64,000 nucleotides of DNA from Spirochaetales bacterium. GTDB taxonomy: Bacteria; Spirochaetota; Spirochaetia; JABMQR01. This document shows positions 16,390 to 25,003 of this stretch, one piece after another (positions within the stretch are counted from its first letter, which is position 1; every line of letters starts with the position of its first letter). The stretch is taken from NCBI GenBank assembly GCA_018399255.1, contig JAGYPA010000010.1, forward strand, positions 1 to 64,000, given 5' to 3'. A program made the position numbers and the translations under genes. The notes under the pieces were generated by a model that was not told the DNA's origin, did not search any database, and saw only the letters and a list, made by a program, of their open reading frames with translations.

Positions 16390-16404
16390 ATGAAAGAACC
16401 GCAA

Positions 16405-16433
16405 TTGTAAAAACCGGCCGGTTTCCTTATAAT
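16405..16433 (+). promoter_or_regulatory. pyrG promoter with a 14-bp palindrome in the spacer
   Basis: TTGTAA (16405-16410), 17 bp, TATAAT (16428-16433), eight bases, ATG 16442. The spacer contains the perfect palindrome AAACCGGCCGGTTT (16411-16424), where a bound repressor would block polymerase. No ribosome site is present, so the message should be leaderless. Confidence 0.7.
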
Positions 16434-16441
16434 CCGGTTAC

Positions 16442-18061
16442 ATGAGCAAATACATCTTTTTCAGCGGTGGTGTGTGTTCGAGTCTGGGAAAAGGCCTTGC
16501 GGCAACATCGCTCGCCAATCTCCTGGAGAATCACGGCCTGAATGTTCGTATGGTTAAAATTGACCCATACCTGAACGTGGATGCGGGGACAATGAGTCCA
16601 TATCAGCATGGTGAAGTCTATGTTACCGACGATGGGGCGGAAACAGATCTGGATCTGGGAAATTACGCCCGCTTTACCAATGCCCCGATCGGCAAAGACA
16701 ATTCGATTACTACCGGGCAGATTTACCAGGAAGTCATCAGAAAAGAACGCGAAGGCCGCTATCTTGGCCGGACAGTTCAGATAATACCCCACATAACCGA
16801 CGAAATTAAACGTCGAATTCTTACTGTCGGCCGGAAGCCGGATGTCGATGTAACAATTATCGAAATTGGCGGAACCGTCGGGGATATCGAATCCATCCCC
16901 TACCTTGAAGCGGCCAGGCAGATGTCCAGCGACCTGGGTAAAAAGAATGTCCTCTATATTCACCTGACACTGATTCCTGCTGTAGGCGGCGGGGAGCTGA
17001 AAACTAAACCTACCCAGCACTCAGTCAAGGAGTTGAGAGAAATCGGTATTCAGCCCGACATCCTCATCTGCCGTGCGCCTGAGATGCTTTCCAGCGATGT
17101 CATCCGTAAAATTTCCCTCTTCACCAATGTCGAACGGGAAGCAGTAATAATCGGATACGACCTGAAGGGATCAATCTATGAATTGCCGCTGGTTTTCCGA
17201 CAGCAGAACATGGATGCCATTGTACTGAAAAAACTTGAATTGGAAGCAGGCGAACTGGATCTCAGCCAGTGGGAAAAGATGGTCTCGATCTGCAGCAGTT
17301 CCCCGTCCGTCATCCGGATCGGTATTGTGGGAAAGTATATACATCTTCCCGATTCCTATAAATCAATCACAGAGGCGTTGGTTCACGGCGGCATTGCCAA
17401 TAATACACGGGTGGATCTGATAAAAATTGATGCAGAGGATATTGAGAACTGGCACGATGAAGAACTGGCGGCAAAATTTGCCGATATTCACGGAATTCTT
17501 ATCCCGGGCGGATTCGGTACCCGCGGAACCCTCGGCATGATACGTGGTGCTGAATATGCCCGTACCCATGCAATCCCCTGTTTCGGTATCTGTCTTGGCA
17601 TGCAGATCATGGTTATCGAGTATGCCCGGAATGTTTTGGGATATAAAGATGCTGACAGCACCGAATTCCGGCCCGAAACAAAGCACCCGGTTATCAGTCT
17701 GCTGGAAGAACAGGTTGAGATCACCCAGATGGGCGGCACCATGCGCCTGGGAAAAAGCGCGTCGGTACTTGTTCCCGGAACACGTATTCATGAAGCCTAT
17801 CAAAGTGATTCAGCCGAGGAACGTCACCGGCACCGCTATGAATTTGCCAACAGCTATCGTAAGGTTCTCTCGGAAGCTGGTCTGAGGATCAGCGGATTTA
17901 CTCCTGACGGGGAACTTGTAGAATCTGTCGAGTGGCAGGACCACCCGTGGGGAGTGGGTGTTCAATTCCATCCCGAGTTCACGTCTAAGCCGGTTACCCC
18001 GCATCCGCTGTTTGCGCAGTTTATCAAAGCGAGCATGAATCATGAGGAGACGAGGGAATGA
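16442..18061 (+). CDS. pyrG: CTP synthase
   Basis: Makes CTP from UTP, ATP and glutamine in the cytosol. 539 residues, the standard length. N-terminal amidoligase domain: start MSKYIFFSGGVCSSLGKG with the P-loop-like SLGKG and the DPYLNVDAGTMSPYQHGEV motif. C-terminal glutamine amidotransferase domain from about residue 295, with the nucleophile in FGICLGMQ and the His-Glu pair in GVQFHPEF. The stop overlaps lptC by 4 bp. It starts without a ribosome site 8 nt after TATAAT, so initiation on a leaderless mRNA is expected. Control by the palindrome in the promoter is inferred. Confidence 0.97.
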   Translation: MSKYIFFSGGVCSSLGKGLAATSLANLLENHGLNVRMVKIDPYLNVDAGTMSPYQHGEVYVTDDGAETDLDLGNYARFTNAPIGKDNSITTGQIYQEVIRKEREGRYLGRTVQIIPHITDEIKRRILTVGRKPDVDVTIIEIGGTVGDIESIPYLEAARQMSSDLGKKNVLYIHLTLIPAVGGGELKTKPTQHSVKELREIGIQPDILICRAPEMLSSDVIRKISLFTNVEREAVIIGYDLKGSIYELPLVFRQQNMDAIVLKKLELEAGELDLSQWEKMVSICSSSPSVIRIGIVGKYIHLPDSYKSITEALVHGGIANNTRVDLIKIDAEDIENWHDEELAAKFADIHGILIPGGFGTRGTLGMIRGAEYARTHAIPCFGICLGMQIMVIEYARNVLGYKDADSTEFRPETKHPVISLLEEQVEITQMGGTMRLGKSASVLVPGTRIHEAYQSDSAEERHRHRYEFANSYRKVLSEAGLRISGFTPDGELVESVEWQDHPWGVGVQFHPEFTSKPVTPHPLFAQFIKASMNHEETRE

Positions 18062-18669
18062 AAGGCATCATACCCCGGGGCAAGCCAAGGAAGCGGTTTC
18101 TGCCGAGGCAGAAGCAGCCTCTGCGGCACAAGCCGTCAGGTTTGCCCGTAATCATCCTGCTTCTGCTTACCGCAGGAGCCTGCACGTTCGAATACGAGAC
18201 AGCTTCTGCTGCTGCAGCGGGAAATATTCCCGATTTTATTTTAAAAAATGCTGTTTATACTGTAGAAAGAAGCGGCGAACGTGCTATGATATTCAGAGCT
18301 GAAACAATCGAGATGTATGAGTCTGACAAAACCGCCAATCTTGATGCTGTCACCTTTCAGCAGCGGAATGAGAATGAAGCCGATACCGCGTCAGGAAGCT
18401 GCGGAAAAGTCAGCATTAATACCAACAGCCAGGATGCGGTCCTTTCTGACGGGATTGTCATTATTGCTCCTTCGGAAGGGGTCCGGCTGGAGGCTGAACA
18501 GCTGGAATGGGACAACCGCAGAGAACGGCTGTTTTCACATCCTGAGGAAATTGTTCGCATCATCTATGATGACGGCACGCGGGTGATCGGACGCGGATTC
18601 AGCGGGGATTTCTCCCTGAACGTCTTTCAATTCCAGGAAATTATCGAGGGGAACCTGCAGTATGAATAA
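18058..18669 (+). CDS. LptC-like lipopolysaccharide-transport periplasmic protein
   Basis: 203 residues. A basic N-terminus is followed by a hydrophobic stretch ending in a lipobox-like LTAGAC at about residue 43, then a beta-rich domain of the LptC/OstA type (IPDFILKNAVYTVERSGERAMIFRAETIEMY). The protein would stand on the periplasmic side and pass lipid to LptA. The gene overlaps pyrG by 4 bp and the lptA-like gene by 8 bp. The family call rests on fold-level resemblance and on its place immediately before lptA and lptB. The lipid carried in a spirochaete need not be LPS. Confidence 0.72.
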   Translation: MKGIIPRGKPRKRFLPRQKQPLRHKPSGLPVIILLLLTAGACTFEYETASAAAAGNIPDFILKNAVYTVERSGERAMIFRAETIEMYESDKTANLDAVTFQQRNENEADTASGSCGKVSINTNSQDAVLSDGIVIIAPSEGVRLEAEQLEWDNRRERLFSHPEEIVRIIYDDGTRVIGRGFSGDFSLNVFQFQEIIEGNLQYE

Positions 18670-19372
18670 AGCTCTCAAAAAACCATTTCTTAGTCTGTTA
18701 TCATCCCTGATTCTTTTTCTGGCAGTCCTTGCTCCTGCCGCGGCGCAGGACGGCGCTACGGCGCAAGATGGCGCGGCGGGAGAAGAGACCCGGGAAAATC
18801 AGAGCATCTCGTTTGCAGGAAGCTTCACCCAGGCATCACTCAAGGAAGGCAGCCGGACGATCTCCCTTACCGGGGGCGCGTGGGTGGATTCAGGCAATGT
18901 GTACATTGAAGCTGACAGCATCGACATCTACGGTGAACAGTCCCGCTTTCTCAGCTGCCGTGGAAATGTCATGCTCACGCAAAAAGAAGAAGAAATCACC
19001 CTGCAGGCCAATGTACTCGACTACGATCGTGAATTATCATCCCTTACCGTCAACGGCTGGGTTGAACTGCTTGACCGGAAAAACCAGCTGGCAGCCAGAG
19101 GAGCCTATCTGCGAAGCGAAGAGGATACCGGCATTATCCTGATTCAGGTTAATGTATCAATCCTGAAAACTGATGATGAGGACAGCGAATTGTACTGCCG
19201 GGCAGATTCTGCCATCTTTGATACAGATGCAAATATGCTTGAACTTACCGGCCGTTCAGAAGTCTCCTATGACGGATCATTCTACAAAGCATCAAGAATC
19301 CTCATCGATCTCGACACCAATGAGATTACCATGGAAGGCGGGGTGAGCGGGAATATTGATGAAAGCCAGTGA
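18662..19372 (+). CDS. lptA: LptA/OstA-like periplasmic protein
   Basis: 236 residues with a signal peptide (KKPFLSLLSSLILFLAVLAPAAA) and an OstA-like beta-jellyroll repeat: ISFAGSFTQASLKEGSRTISLTGGAWVDSGNVYIEAD and later SRFLSCRGNVMLTQKEEEITLQAN are typical strands. It would form the periplasmic bridge for lipid from the inner to the outer membrane. It overlaps lptC by 8 bp and lptB by 14 bp, so the three are coupled behind pyrG. Between residues 20 and 40 is a short Ala/Asp/Gly-rich stretch of low complexity. Confidence 0.8.
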   Translation: MNKALKKPFLSLLSSLILFLAVLAPAAAQDGATAQDGAAGEETRENQSISFAGSFTQASLKEGSRTISLTGGAWVDSGNVYIEADSIDIYGEQSRFLSCRGNVMLTQKEEEITLQANVLDYDRELSSLTVNGWVELLDRKNQLAARGAYLRSEEDTGIILIQVNVSILKTDDEDSELYCRADSAIFDTDANMLELTGRSEVSYDGSFYKASRILIDLDTNEITMEGGVSGNIDESQ

Positions 19373-20108
19373 GACAAAACCTGGGGACACGCTCTCCATT
19401 AAGGGCCTCCGCAAGCTTTACGGCCGCAAAACTGCGGTTGCAGATATCTCTTTTTCTATGCATGCAGGAGAAGTGGTCGGCCTCCTCGGCCCCAACGGGG
19501 CAGGAAAAACCACGGTATTCTATATCATTGTCGGGTTCATTGCGGCGACTGAGGGAAAGGTCTTTTTCAACGATACCAACATCACCAGACTGCCCATGTA
19601 TCGGAGGGCACGCCTCGGCATTTCATATCTATCCCAGGAATCCTCGATTTTCCGAAAACTGACGGTTGAAAAGAATATCTGGGCAATTCTCGAAACACGC
19701 AGTGATATCTCCAAAGCGGAGAAGGAAAAAGAGCTTGAGCGGCTTATTGACGATTTCGGCCTGAAGGACGTCAGGAAACAGCCTGCCTATACCCTTTCGG
19801 GCGGAGAAAGGAGAAGAACTGAAATCGCCCGCAATCTGGCGGTCAGCCCGCGCTTTCTGCTGCTGGATGAACCGTTTGTCGGGATCGACCCGATCGTTGT
19901 TCAGGATATCAAGAGAATAATCAGGCATCTTGCAGGAGAGGGTATCGGCATCCTTATTACCGACCACAACGTACGAGAAACCCTTGAAATCACTGACCGA
20001 TCCCACATTATAAACCATGGGGAAATTCTCGTTTCCGGCGATCGTGAGACCCTGCTTTCCAATGACATTGCCCGAACAATTTATCTTGGGACAGATTTTC
20101 AGCCATGA
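19359..20108 (+). CDS. lptB: LPS-export ABC transporter ATPase LptB
   Basis: 249 residues from ATG 19359 (a TTG lies one codon earlier). Walker A is GPNGAGKTT, the signature LSGGERRRTEIARNLA, Walker B FLLLDEP followed by FVGIDP, which is characteristic of LptB. It powers extraction of lipid from the inner membrane with LptF/LptG, which are not in this window. The order lptA-lptB-rpoN-hpf is the classical one, which confirms the identity of the decayed gene that follows. Confidence 0.93.
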   Translation: MKASETKPGDTLSIKGLRKLYGRKTAVADISFSMHAGEVVGLLGPNGAGKTTVFYIIVGFIAATEGKVFFNDTNITRLPMYRRARLGISYLSQESSIFRKLTVEKNIWAILETRSDISKAEKEKELERLIDDFGLKDVRKQPAYTLSGGERRRTEIARNLAVSPRFLLLDEPFVGIDPIVVQDIKRIIRHLAGEGIGILITDHNVRETLEITDRSHIINHGEILVSGDRETLLSNDIARTIYLGTDFQP

Positions 20109-20137
20109 TTATGGTACAGTTGCGGCAGGAATAGAAT

Positions 20138-21496
20138 ATGCAGTCCCAGCAATTAGTCATAGCCCAGAAACAGCAGCTCAAACTCAGCCCCCAGATGTAC
20201 CAGTCCCTTGAACTGATGGCGCTGCCGCTCATGGATCTGCGTGAAAAAATCCAGACAGAAATAGAAAAAAATCCGGCTCTCTCTCTGGAACCGGGCAGGG
20301 ACGTCTCCTTCGAGCGTATTGAGCGGCAGCAGGGAGCGGGAGCTGTTGATCCTTTTGAAAACAGTTCCGATCCGGGCTATATCCGAAAAGCCCGGGACAT
20401 CGACCCCGACGCCAAGCAAAAGTTTATGGAAGGTGCCCTTTCCCGCCCCGAATCCCTGCAGGAACATCTCTTTCTTCAGCTCCGCCTGCTTCGGCTTACA
20501 GATGAGGAACGGGAGATGGGCGAGCTGCTCATTTCCAACCTTGATCACCATGGGTTCTATTACTGTGAACCCGAAGAAATTGTTCCGGCAGACAAGCGTC
20601 GCCTGATGCAGCGCATGGTCAGCATTGTGCAGGATTTGATCCGCCAGGAATCTGTACGGCAAATTATACAGAATCCCTGGTCCTGCAGGCCAGACTTTCA
20701 GGTATGGCACCTGATGGTACAGAGGAGGTGCTTCGCCATCATCTGATACATAAAAACGCGGGAAACTGGCTGAAATCGCCAAAAGTCTGAACACCTCGCC
20801 AGATGAGGTCGAAGAAATTATCTGTCTATAAAAACTTCAACCCCTACCCCGGCAGCAATTTTCTCAAGAATCCACCCAATATATAGTGCCCGATCTCCTT
20901 ATCCGGAAATTGACGGCAAGCTGATAATGCAGCTAAATGCCGACCAGATTCCAAACCCTCAAGATTGATCCTGAGTTTGAAGCACCGCCGAAACCAGCGG
21001 ATCGGCCGACCGGGAGAGGAACGGTATATACAGCAGGTAACCGGGACGCCTGGTGGCTTATCAATAGGCCCAGATGCGCAGTTCAACATTGCGGCGGGTC
21101 GGAGTTGTCGCTCAGGCACCGCCAGATGGATTTTTCTTCATGGTCCCAAATACTCTGAGGGCTTTGACGCTCAGCGATATAGCTGAGGAGATATCGGCTC
21201 ACGAGACAACCGTTTCCAGAATCTCCAACGCCAAATACATTCAAACTGATTAAATTTTTCCGATCAAGTACTTTTTCACCAATGCGGTTCAGGGAAAGGG
21301 CGATGACGGGAAGGAAGTCTCCAAAACGGAGTTAAAGAGGATAGCTCAGGAAATTATAACTGATTATACAGGGAGCGCGACTTTCGACCGCAGAAAATCT
21401 CTGACCTGCTGGCCGAACGGAATATTTCGGTTGCCCGAAGAACAAGTGGCAAAATATCGCAAGGAACTGAATATCGAATCTTCCTTCGAGCGATAG
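20138..21496 (+). pseudogene. rpoN: rpoN (sigma-54) pseudogene with multiple frameshifts
   Basis: The reading frame is intact for about 165 codons (QQQLVIAQKQQLKLSPQM-like region I, then the core-binding region) and then breaks. Assembling three frames restores FDPPGICTANYTESLVLQ, LAEIAKSLNTSPDEVEEI, YKNFNPYPGSNF, the HTH segment LTLSDIAEEISAHETTVSRI, and KYFFTNAVQGKG. The RpoN box ARRTVAKYRKE needs removal of one inserted A near 21451. About nine lesions are visible, mostly single-base losses or gains in A or T runs (near 20634, 20770, 20827, 20862, 20908, 20951, 21396, 21451), plus an in-frame TAA near 21252. Neighbouring lptB and hpf are intact, so this looks like real decay. Confidence 0.88.
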
Positions 21497-21601
21497 CCGC
21501 CTCCGGGGAAAAAAACTTACTGCATTTGGTGAGGGAGCACAGGAAAAAGTTTGATCACTTAATTCTTATCCATACATACACTTGTGTAATAATTTCCTGA
21601 G

Positions 21602-21659
21602 ATTTCAACCTCAACCCGAAAAAACGATTCATGAAACCATTTGACATTTCAACCTCAAC
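21602..21659. repeat. two exact 14-bp direct repeats upstream of hpf
   Basis: ATTTCAACCTCAAC occurs at 21602-21615 and 21646-21659, 44 bp apart (about four helix turns). The second copy starts inside TTGACA (21641-21646) and leads to a -10 candidate TAATAT (21662-21667) at a short 15-bp spacing. It is a likely activator or repressor site pair for hpf. The stretch 21497-21601 shows nothing else clear. Confidence 0.6.
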
Positions 21660-21700
21660 GGTAATATCCTTTATGTATAACCCCAAATCAGGAGGTGGCT

Positions 21701-22027
21701 ATGAATCTGGAAATCAGAGGCATCCATTACAATGTGAGTGATACTACTAAAGAGTTTTTCGAGAAAAAACTTGAGCGCATCGAATTTGCAACAGACTACC
21801 TGGTGGATTTATTGATCAATGTGCACAAAGAACCTCACCAAAGCTACAGAATTGAGGCAAAAGTGCATTTCCAATGGGGAATAACCAAAATGGTCGGCGC
21901 CGAAGGCCATGAGCTTTACGAGGCTATCGAATACTTTGTCGATAAGCTTGACCTGCTGATAAGAAAGGAGAAAGGAAAAGTAAAAGACCACGGGATACGG
22001 CACAAGGAAGAAATAATAGCCCCCTGA
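21701..22027 (+). CDS. hpf: ribosome hibernation promoting factor, short form
   Basis: 108 residues of the S30AE/HPF family: MNLEIRGIHYNVSDTTKEFFEKKLERIE at the start and EGHELYEAIEYFVDKLDLLIRKEKGK in the second half, followed by a short basic tail. It binds the 30S decoding region in stationary phase and stalls ribosomes as 100S or inactive 70S particles. There is no long C-terminal dimerisation domain, so it is the short form. ATG 21701 has AGGAGG five bases upstream; a GTG six bases earlier is not used. In many bacteria this gene follows rpoN; here it kept its own promoter while rpoN decayed. Confidence 0.92.
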   Translation: MNLEIRGIHYNVSDTTKEFFEKKLERIEFATDYLVDLLINVHKEPHQSYRIEAKVHFQWGITKMVGAEGHELYEAIEYFVDKLDLLIRKEKGKVKDHGIRHKEEIIAP

Positions 22028-22074
22028 GCTGCTCCCTTTTAAGCAGCAAGTATTCATAACCTGCCGGGCGGCAG
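22028..22074. terminator. hairpins between convergent hpf and DUF4340 genes
   Basis: GCTGCT (22028-22033) with AGCAGC (22042-22047) over an 8-nt CCCTTTTA loop, then CTGCC-GGGC-GGCAG (22061-22074). Both are short and lack a T-tract; they may serve as weak bidirectional stops in a 55-bp gap. Confidence 0.35.
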
Positions 22075-22082
22075 ATATTTCA

Positions 22083-23555
22083 TTAACTGCCGCTTCGCAG
22101 GACTGCAGCCTTCTCCAGAATATAGTCCACCTGATACTTGCCGACCAGAAAACTTCGAAGACCTCCATCAATCTGCAGCAGCAGAAAGTCGGATGAATAG
22201 GGATAGAGTTCCACGACTTTCTCTCTCTCCTCTTCAAATCGATGATGGTAAACCAACCTCAGTACAGGCTCGGCATCCCGCTGTTCCTCGATTATCTGGG
22301 GATCACCGACACCTTCTATCTGCCGGCCGATTATAACCTGATAAAAATCTTTGAACTGATCTTCATCAACCTCTGCACCGTTTACGAAATAGATTTCTGC
22401 CGGGTCCGCTTCATCTCCAGAGCGCTCTATTTCAGCAGTAATCTGAATATCGCCTGCTTCCAGTTCATATCCGCTTATCGTATCTATTCCAATCAAAGCA
22501 GCAAAACTCTCCGCATAGGAAAAAGGCTCAATATAGGCAGCAGCCGTATCCTCTGCAGAAATAATCAGGACCGGATCCCTCGTCTTGGAGACAAGCGCAT
22601 ATCGCTCCCGCTCCCGCTCCCCCTCCCCGGTTTCAGCCCCCAGATCAAGCGCTATTCTGGTTCCGTCCCCTGCTTCCAGTATCAGTTTGCGGGACTGTTC
22701 CGTATCCAGACCATAGGTTTCCAGAGACTGCGGATCATCAATAAAACCGCGAATGGTAATTCCCTGCTCTATCGGCTCAATAAGTTCAAAATATTTTGAA
22801 TCATTCACTCCGCGGGGAGGATCGAACGGGGCGGTAAAATAAAAAGGAAATAACCCGGGGTCAAAAGGATCATCGCTTTCAAATCGTTCAATAGTATAGA
22901 TCGGGCTGTCGCCTTCCGAAACGGTGACCTTGGTGAGAGCCTGCCAGTTCACCGGCTGAATGGTTTTTACCCGGATATCATACAGCCGGGGGAAAAGCAT
23001 TTCGGTAAAATAGGAGATAACGAGATAGACATTCGGATCGCCCTCCCGCATAACATAGCGGGCGGTTCCATCCGGATTTTTATTACCGAAAATCAGGGTT
23101 GTCTGCTGATCTCCCGCAGCAACGGTACAGGAGGCTTCCGGATCGGCAAACCCGTAATCACCTATATTCTCAGACTCGCTGCTCGAGACAATATCTGACG
23201 AGACCAGCATTGCCAGAGTACTGCTGATCGCCTCTCCCACCCCGTTGAGCAGGGTTATTTTCGGGTTGTCCGCCACTTTATACGAATTCGGTCCTGCCGG
23301 AACCAGGGTATACTGCTCATCGCGGCGGGTTATCGTCAGTGCGTCAAAATTCCGGGGATCAAACTCCAGCAGGCTGACAAACTGTTCCTCAGCAGATTCA
23401 GCAGGATCAGCAGATTCATCCATATCAGCCGTCCCCTCCGCCCGGGCTGAATCAGAATCATCAGCCTCCAGCGGTTCACGACTTATCAGCAAAAAAGCGG
23501 CAGCGAGAAGAACCACTCCCGCCAAAGCCAGCAGCAGCGTACGGCTTTTTTTCAT
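22083..23555 (-). CDS. DUF4340 domain protein
   Basis: 490 residues with an N-terminal membrane anchor (about residues 5-25) and an extracytoplasmic region containing DUF4340 repeats (FDALTITRRDEQYTLVP and later similar beta strands). Residues about 28-60 are acidic, rich in Asp, Glu, Ser and Ala. Function is not known; such proteins travel with Gld-type ABC transporters, as here, where the gene overlaps the GldG-like gene by 4 bp. It is the last gene of a four-gene minus-strand operon. A lower-confidence alternative is a structural part of a secretion or gliding-related complex. Confidence 0.83.
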   Translation of the reverse strand: MKKSRTLLLALAGVVLLAAAFLLISREPLEADDSDSARAEGTADMDESADPAESAEEQFVSLLEFDPRNFDALTITRRDEQYTLVPAGPNSYKVADNPKITLLNGVGEAISSTLAMLVSSDIVSSSESENIGDYGFADPEASCTVAAGDQQTTLIFGNKNPDGTARYVMREGDPNVYLVISYFTEMLFPRLYDIRVKTIQPVNWQALTKVTVSEGDSPIYTIERFESDDPFDPGLFPFYFTAPFDPPRGVNDSKYFELIEPIEQGITIRGFIDDPQSLETYGLDTEQSRKLILEAGDGTRIALDLGAETGEGERERERYALVSKTRDPVLIISAEDTAAAYIEPFSYAESFAALIGIDTISGYELEAGDIQITAEIERSGDEADPAEIYFVNGAEVDEDQFKDFYQVIIGRQIEGVGDPQIIEEQRDAEPVLRLVYHHRFEEEREKVVELYPYSSDFLLLQIDGGLRSFLVGKYQVDYILEKAAVLRSGS

Positions 23556-24997
23556 AGACGTTTTCTCCTGATGTAGACTATCAGCCCGACCAGAATAATT
23601 CCCAGGGGAATAACCAGCACTACCAGTCCGGCATAGACAAACGCATTGGCGGCACTGATCTGCAGGGGCAGCCGGTAGAGACTCCGACTCTGGACATTGA
23701 TAGTCTTGTCCTCTCCGGCAAGCCAGCCTAAAGCGGATACGGTGAAGTCATAGTTGGCCTTGAGCGAACCCATCCCGGACAGCGGAGCAAAGGAACTGGC
23801 AGTCCCGACAGCCAGGACTTTAGCCCCTTCCTGAAAACCGGTTTCAATATTTTTTTCAGCTGCCCCGACGGCAGCATTGATGGGGCCGGGCCGGTCAGTC
23901 ATGACCCTGCTTTCAGAAGCAGTATTTAAATCTATTCTCAACCAGGACTTAGCCGTACTGGTAAGAATCGGGATCAACTCTATGTTCCGCTTCTGGATGG
24001 GAGCTGCGGAGAATCCGAGAGAGGAGGCAAGCACCATGTTCTGGTTGTTCTCGGTAAGCGATCCCGTTATTTCGGTTCCGGCATAGAGCGGAGAAAAGAC
24101 TACCGGAGAACCGCCGAACTCCGAAAGAAGCCGATCTGCATCCTGCTCCATGATGATGCCCCGGTCAAGTCTGATATTCCAGGCAGTCAGCAGGGCAGAA
24201 AGGTTGGGTATCTTTTCCTGAATCAGATCGAGTCCTATATACAGGCTGCCGCCCCTATCAAGGAATGCAAGAAGCTTATCAGTTTCACTGGCGCTGTAGT
24301 CCCAGGAAGGGCTGAGAATAACGACAATATCGGCATCTTCCGGGATGGAGGAGACTGTTGTCATATTCAAAGTCTTGAGCTTGAAGTTGCTCTTCTCCAG
24401 GGACTCTGTATATCCGAAATCCTCAAAGGTATATTCATTATGCCCCAGCAGCTGGTAGATAACCACTTCCTGACCGGTTGCGACATACTGAATTGCCGCG
24501 GAGAGGCTTTGCTCAGCTTTGAATCCATACACATTTACGCTGCCCTGATTGTCGTAGGAGACATTGTAGAGATCCATATAGGGGATAACCCGGCTGCGGT
24601 CGCCGCTGACAGCTATAACCGAACCGGTACTGATAGTTTTCCGGTCCTCACCTTCCCCTGAAGTCTCGGTATATCTGGCAATCAGACCGGGATTCCGATC
24701 CGGATCGATCTGCTCGAGCCGTACAGATTTGCTTGAAGCGTACTGCTCCAGGAGCTCTCCGACCGTGATATTTTCCTGTCCCGGCTTGGCCAGATAATAG
24801 AGCGTGACTTCCTGCTCGATTTCCGCCAGCATTTGTCTGGTTTCTTCTGTCAGAGTATAGAGATCACGCCGCGTCATGTCAAACTTGAGATCCAGTTCCC
24901 CAGCCAGCAGGTTTATTATTACAAGCCCCACAAGAACCGCTATGCTGATAGCGACAGAGAGAGCTGCATGCTTTACTTTAAAAGATATTTTTTTCAT
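23552..24997 (-). CDS. GldG-like ABC transporter auxiliary protein
   Basis: 481 residues: an N-terminal helix (about 12-32), a large extracytoplasmic ABC_transp_aux domain (VTLYYLAKPGQENITVGELLEQYASSK...VVIYQLLGHNEYTFEDFG) and a C-terminal helix (about 455-475) ending in RRKR. This architecture is that of GldG, the partner of GldF/GldA-type transporters first known from gliding bacteria but widely present in non-gliders. The gene is 6 bp after the permease and overlaps the DUF4340 gene by 4 bp. In a spirochaete its role is unlikely to be gliding; envelope-protein assembly is a guess. Confidence 0.85.
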   Translation of the reverse strand: MKKISFKVKHAALSVAISIAVLVGLVIINLLAGELDLKFDMTRRDLYTLTEETRQMLAEIEQEVTLYYLAKPGQENITVGELLEQYASSKSVRLEQIDPDRNPGLIARYTETSGEGEDRKTISTGSVIAVSGDRSRVIPYMDLYNVSYDNQGSVNVYGFKAEQSLSAAIQYVATGQEVVIYQLLGHNEYTFEDFGYTESLEKSNFKLKTLNMTTVSSIPEDADIVVILSPSWDYSASETDKLLAFLDRGGSLYIGLDLIQEKIPNLSALLTAWNIRLDRGIIMEQDADRLLSEFGGSPVVFSPLYAGTEITGSLTENNQNMVLASSLGFSAAPIQKRNIELIPILTSTAKSWLRIDLNTASESRVMTDRPGPINAAVGAAEKNIETGFQEGAKVLAVGTASSFAPLSGMGSLKANYDFTVSALGWLAGEDKTINVQSRSLYRLPLQISAANAFVYAGLVVLVIPLGIILVGLIVYIRRKRL

Positions 24998-25003
24998 GTC
25001 ACA

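Noticed and set aside
20319-21186. Several short frames within the rpoN region taken as separate genes
   Set aside because: Each is a piece of RpoN or its shadow in another frame; together they explain one decayed gene.
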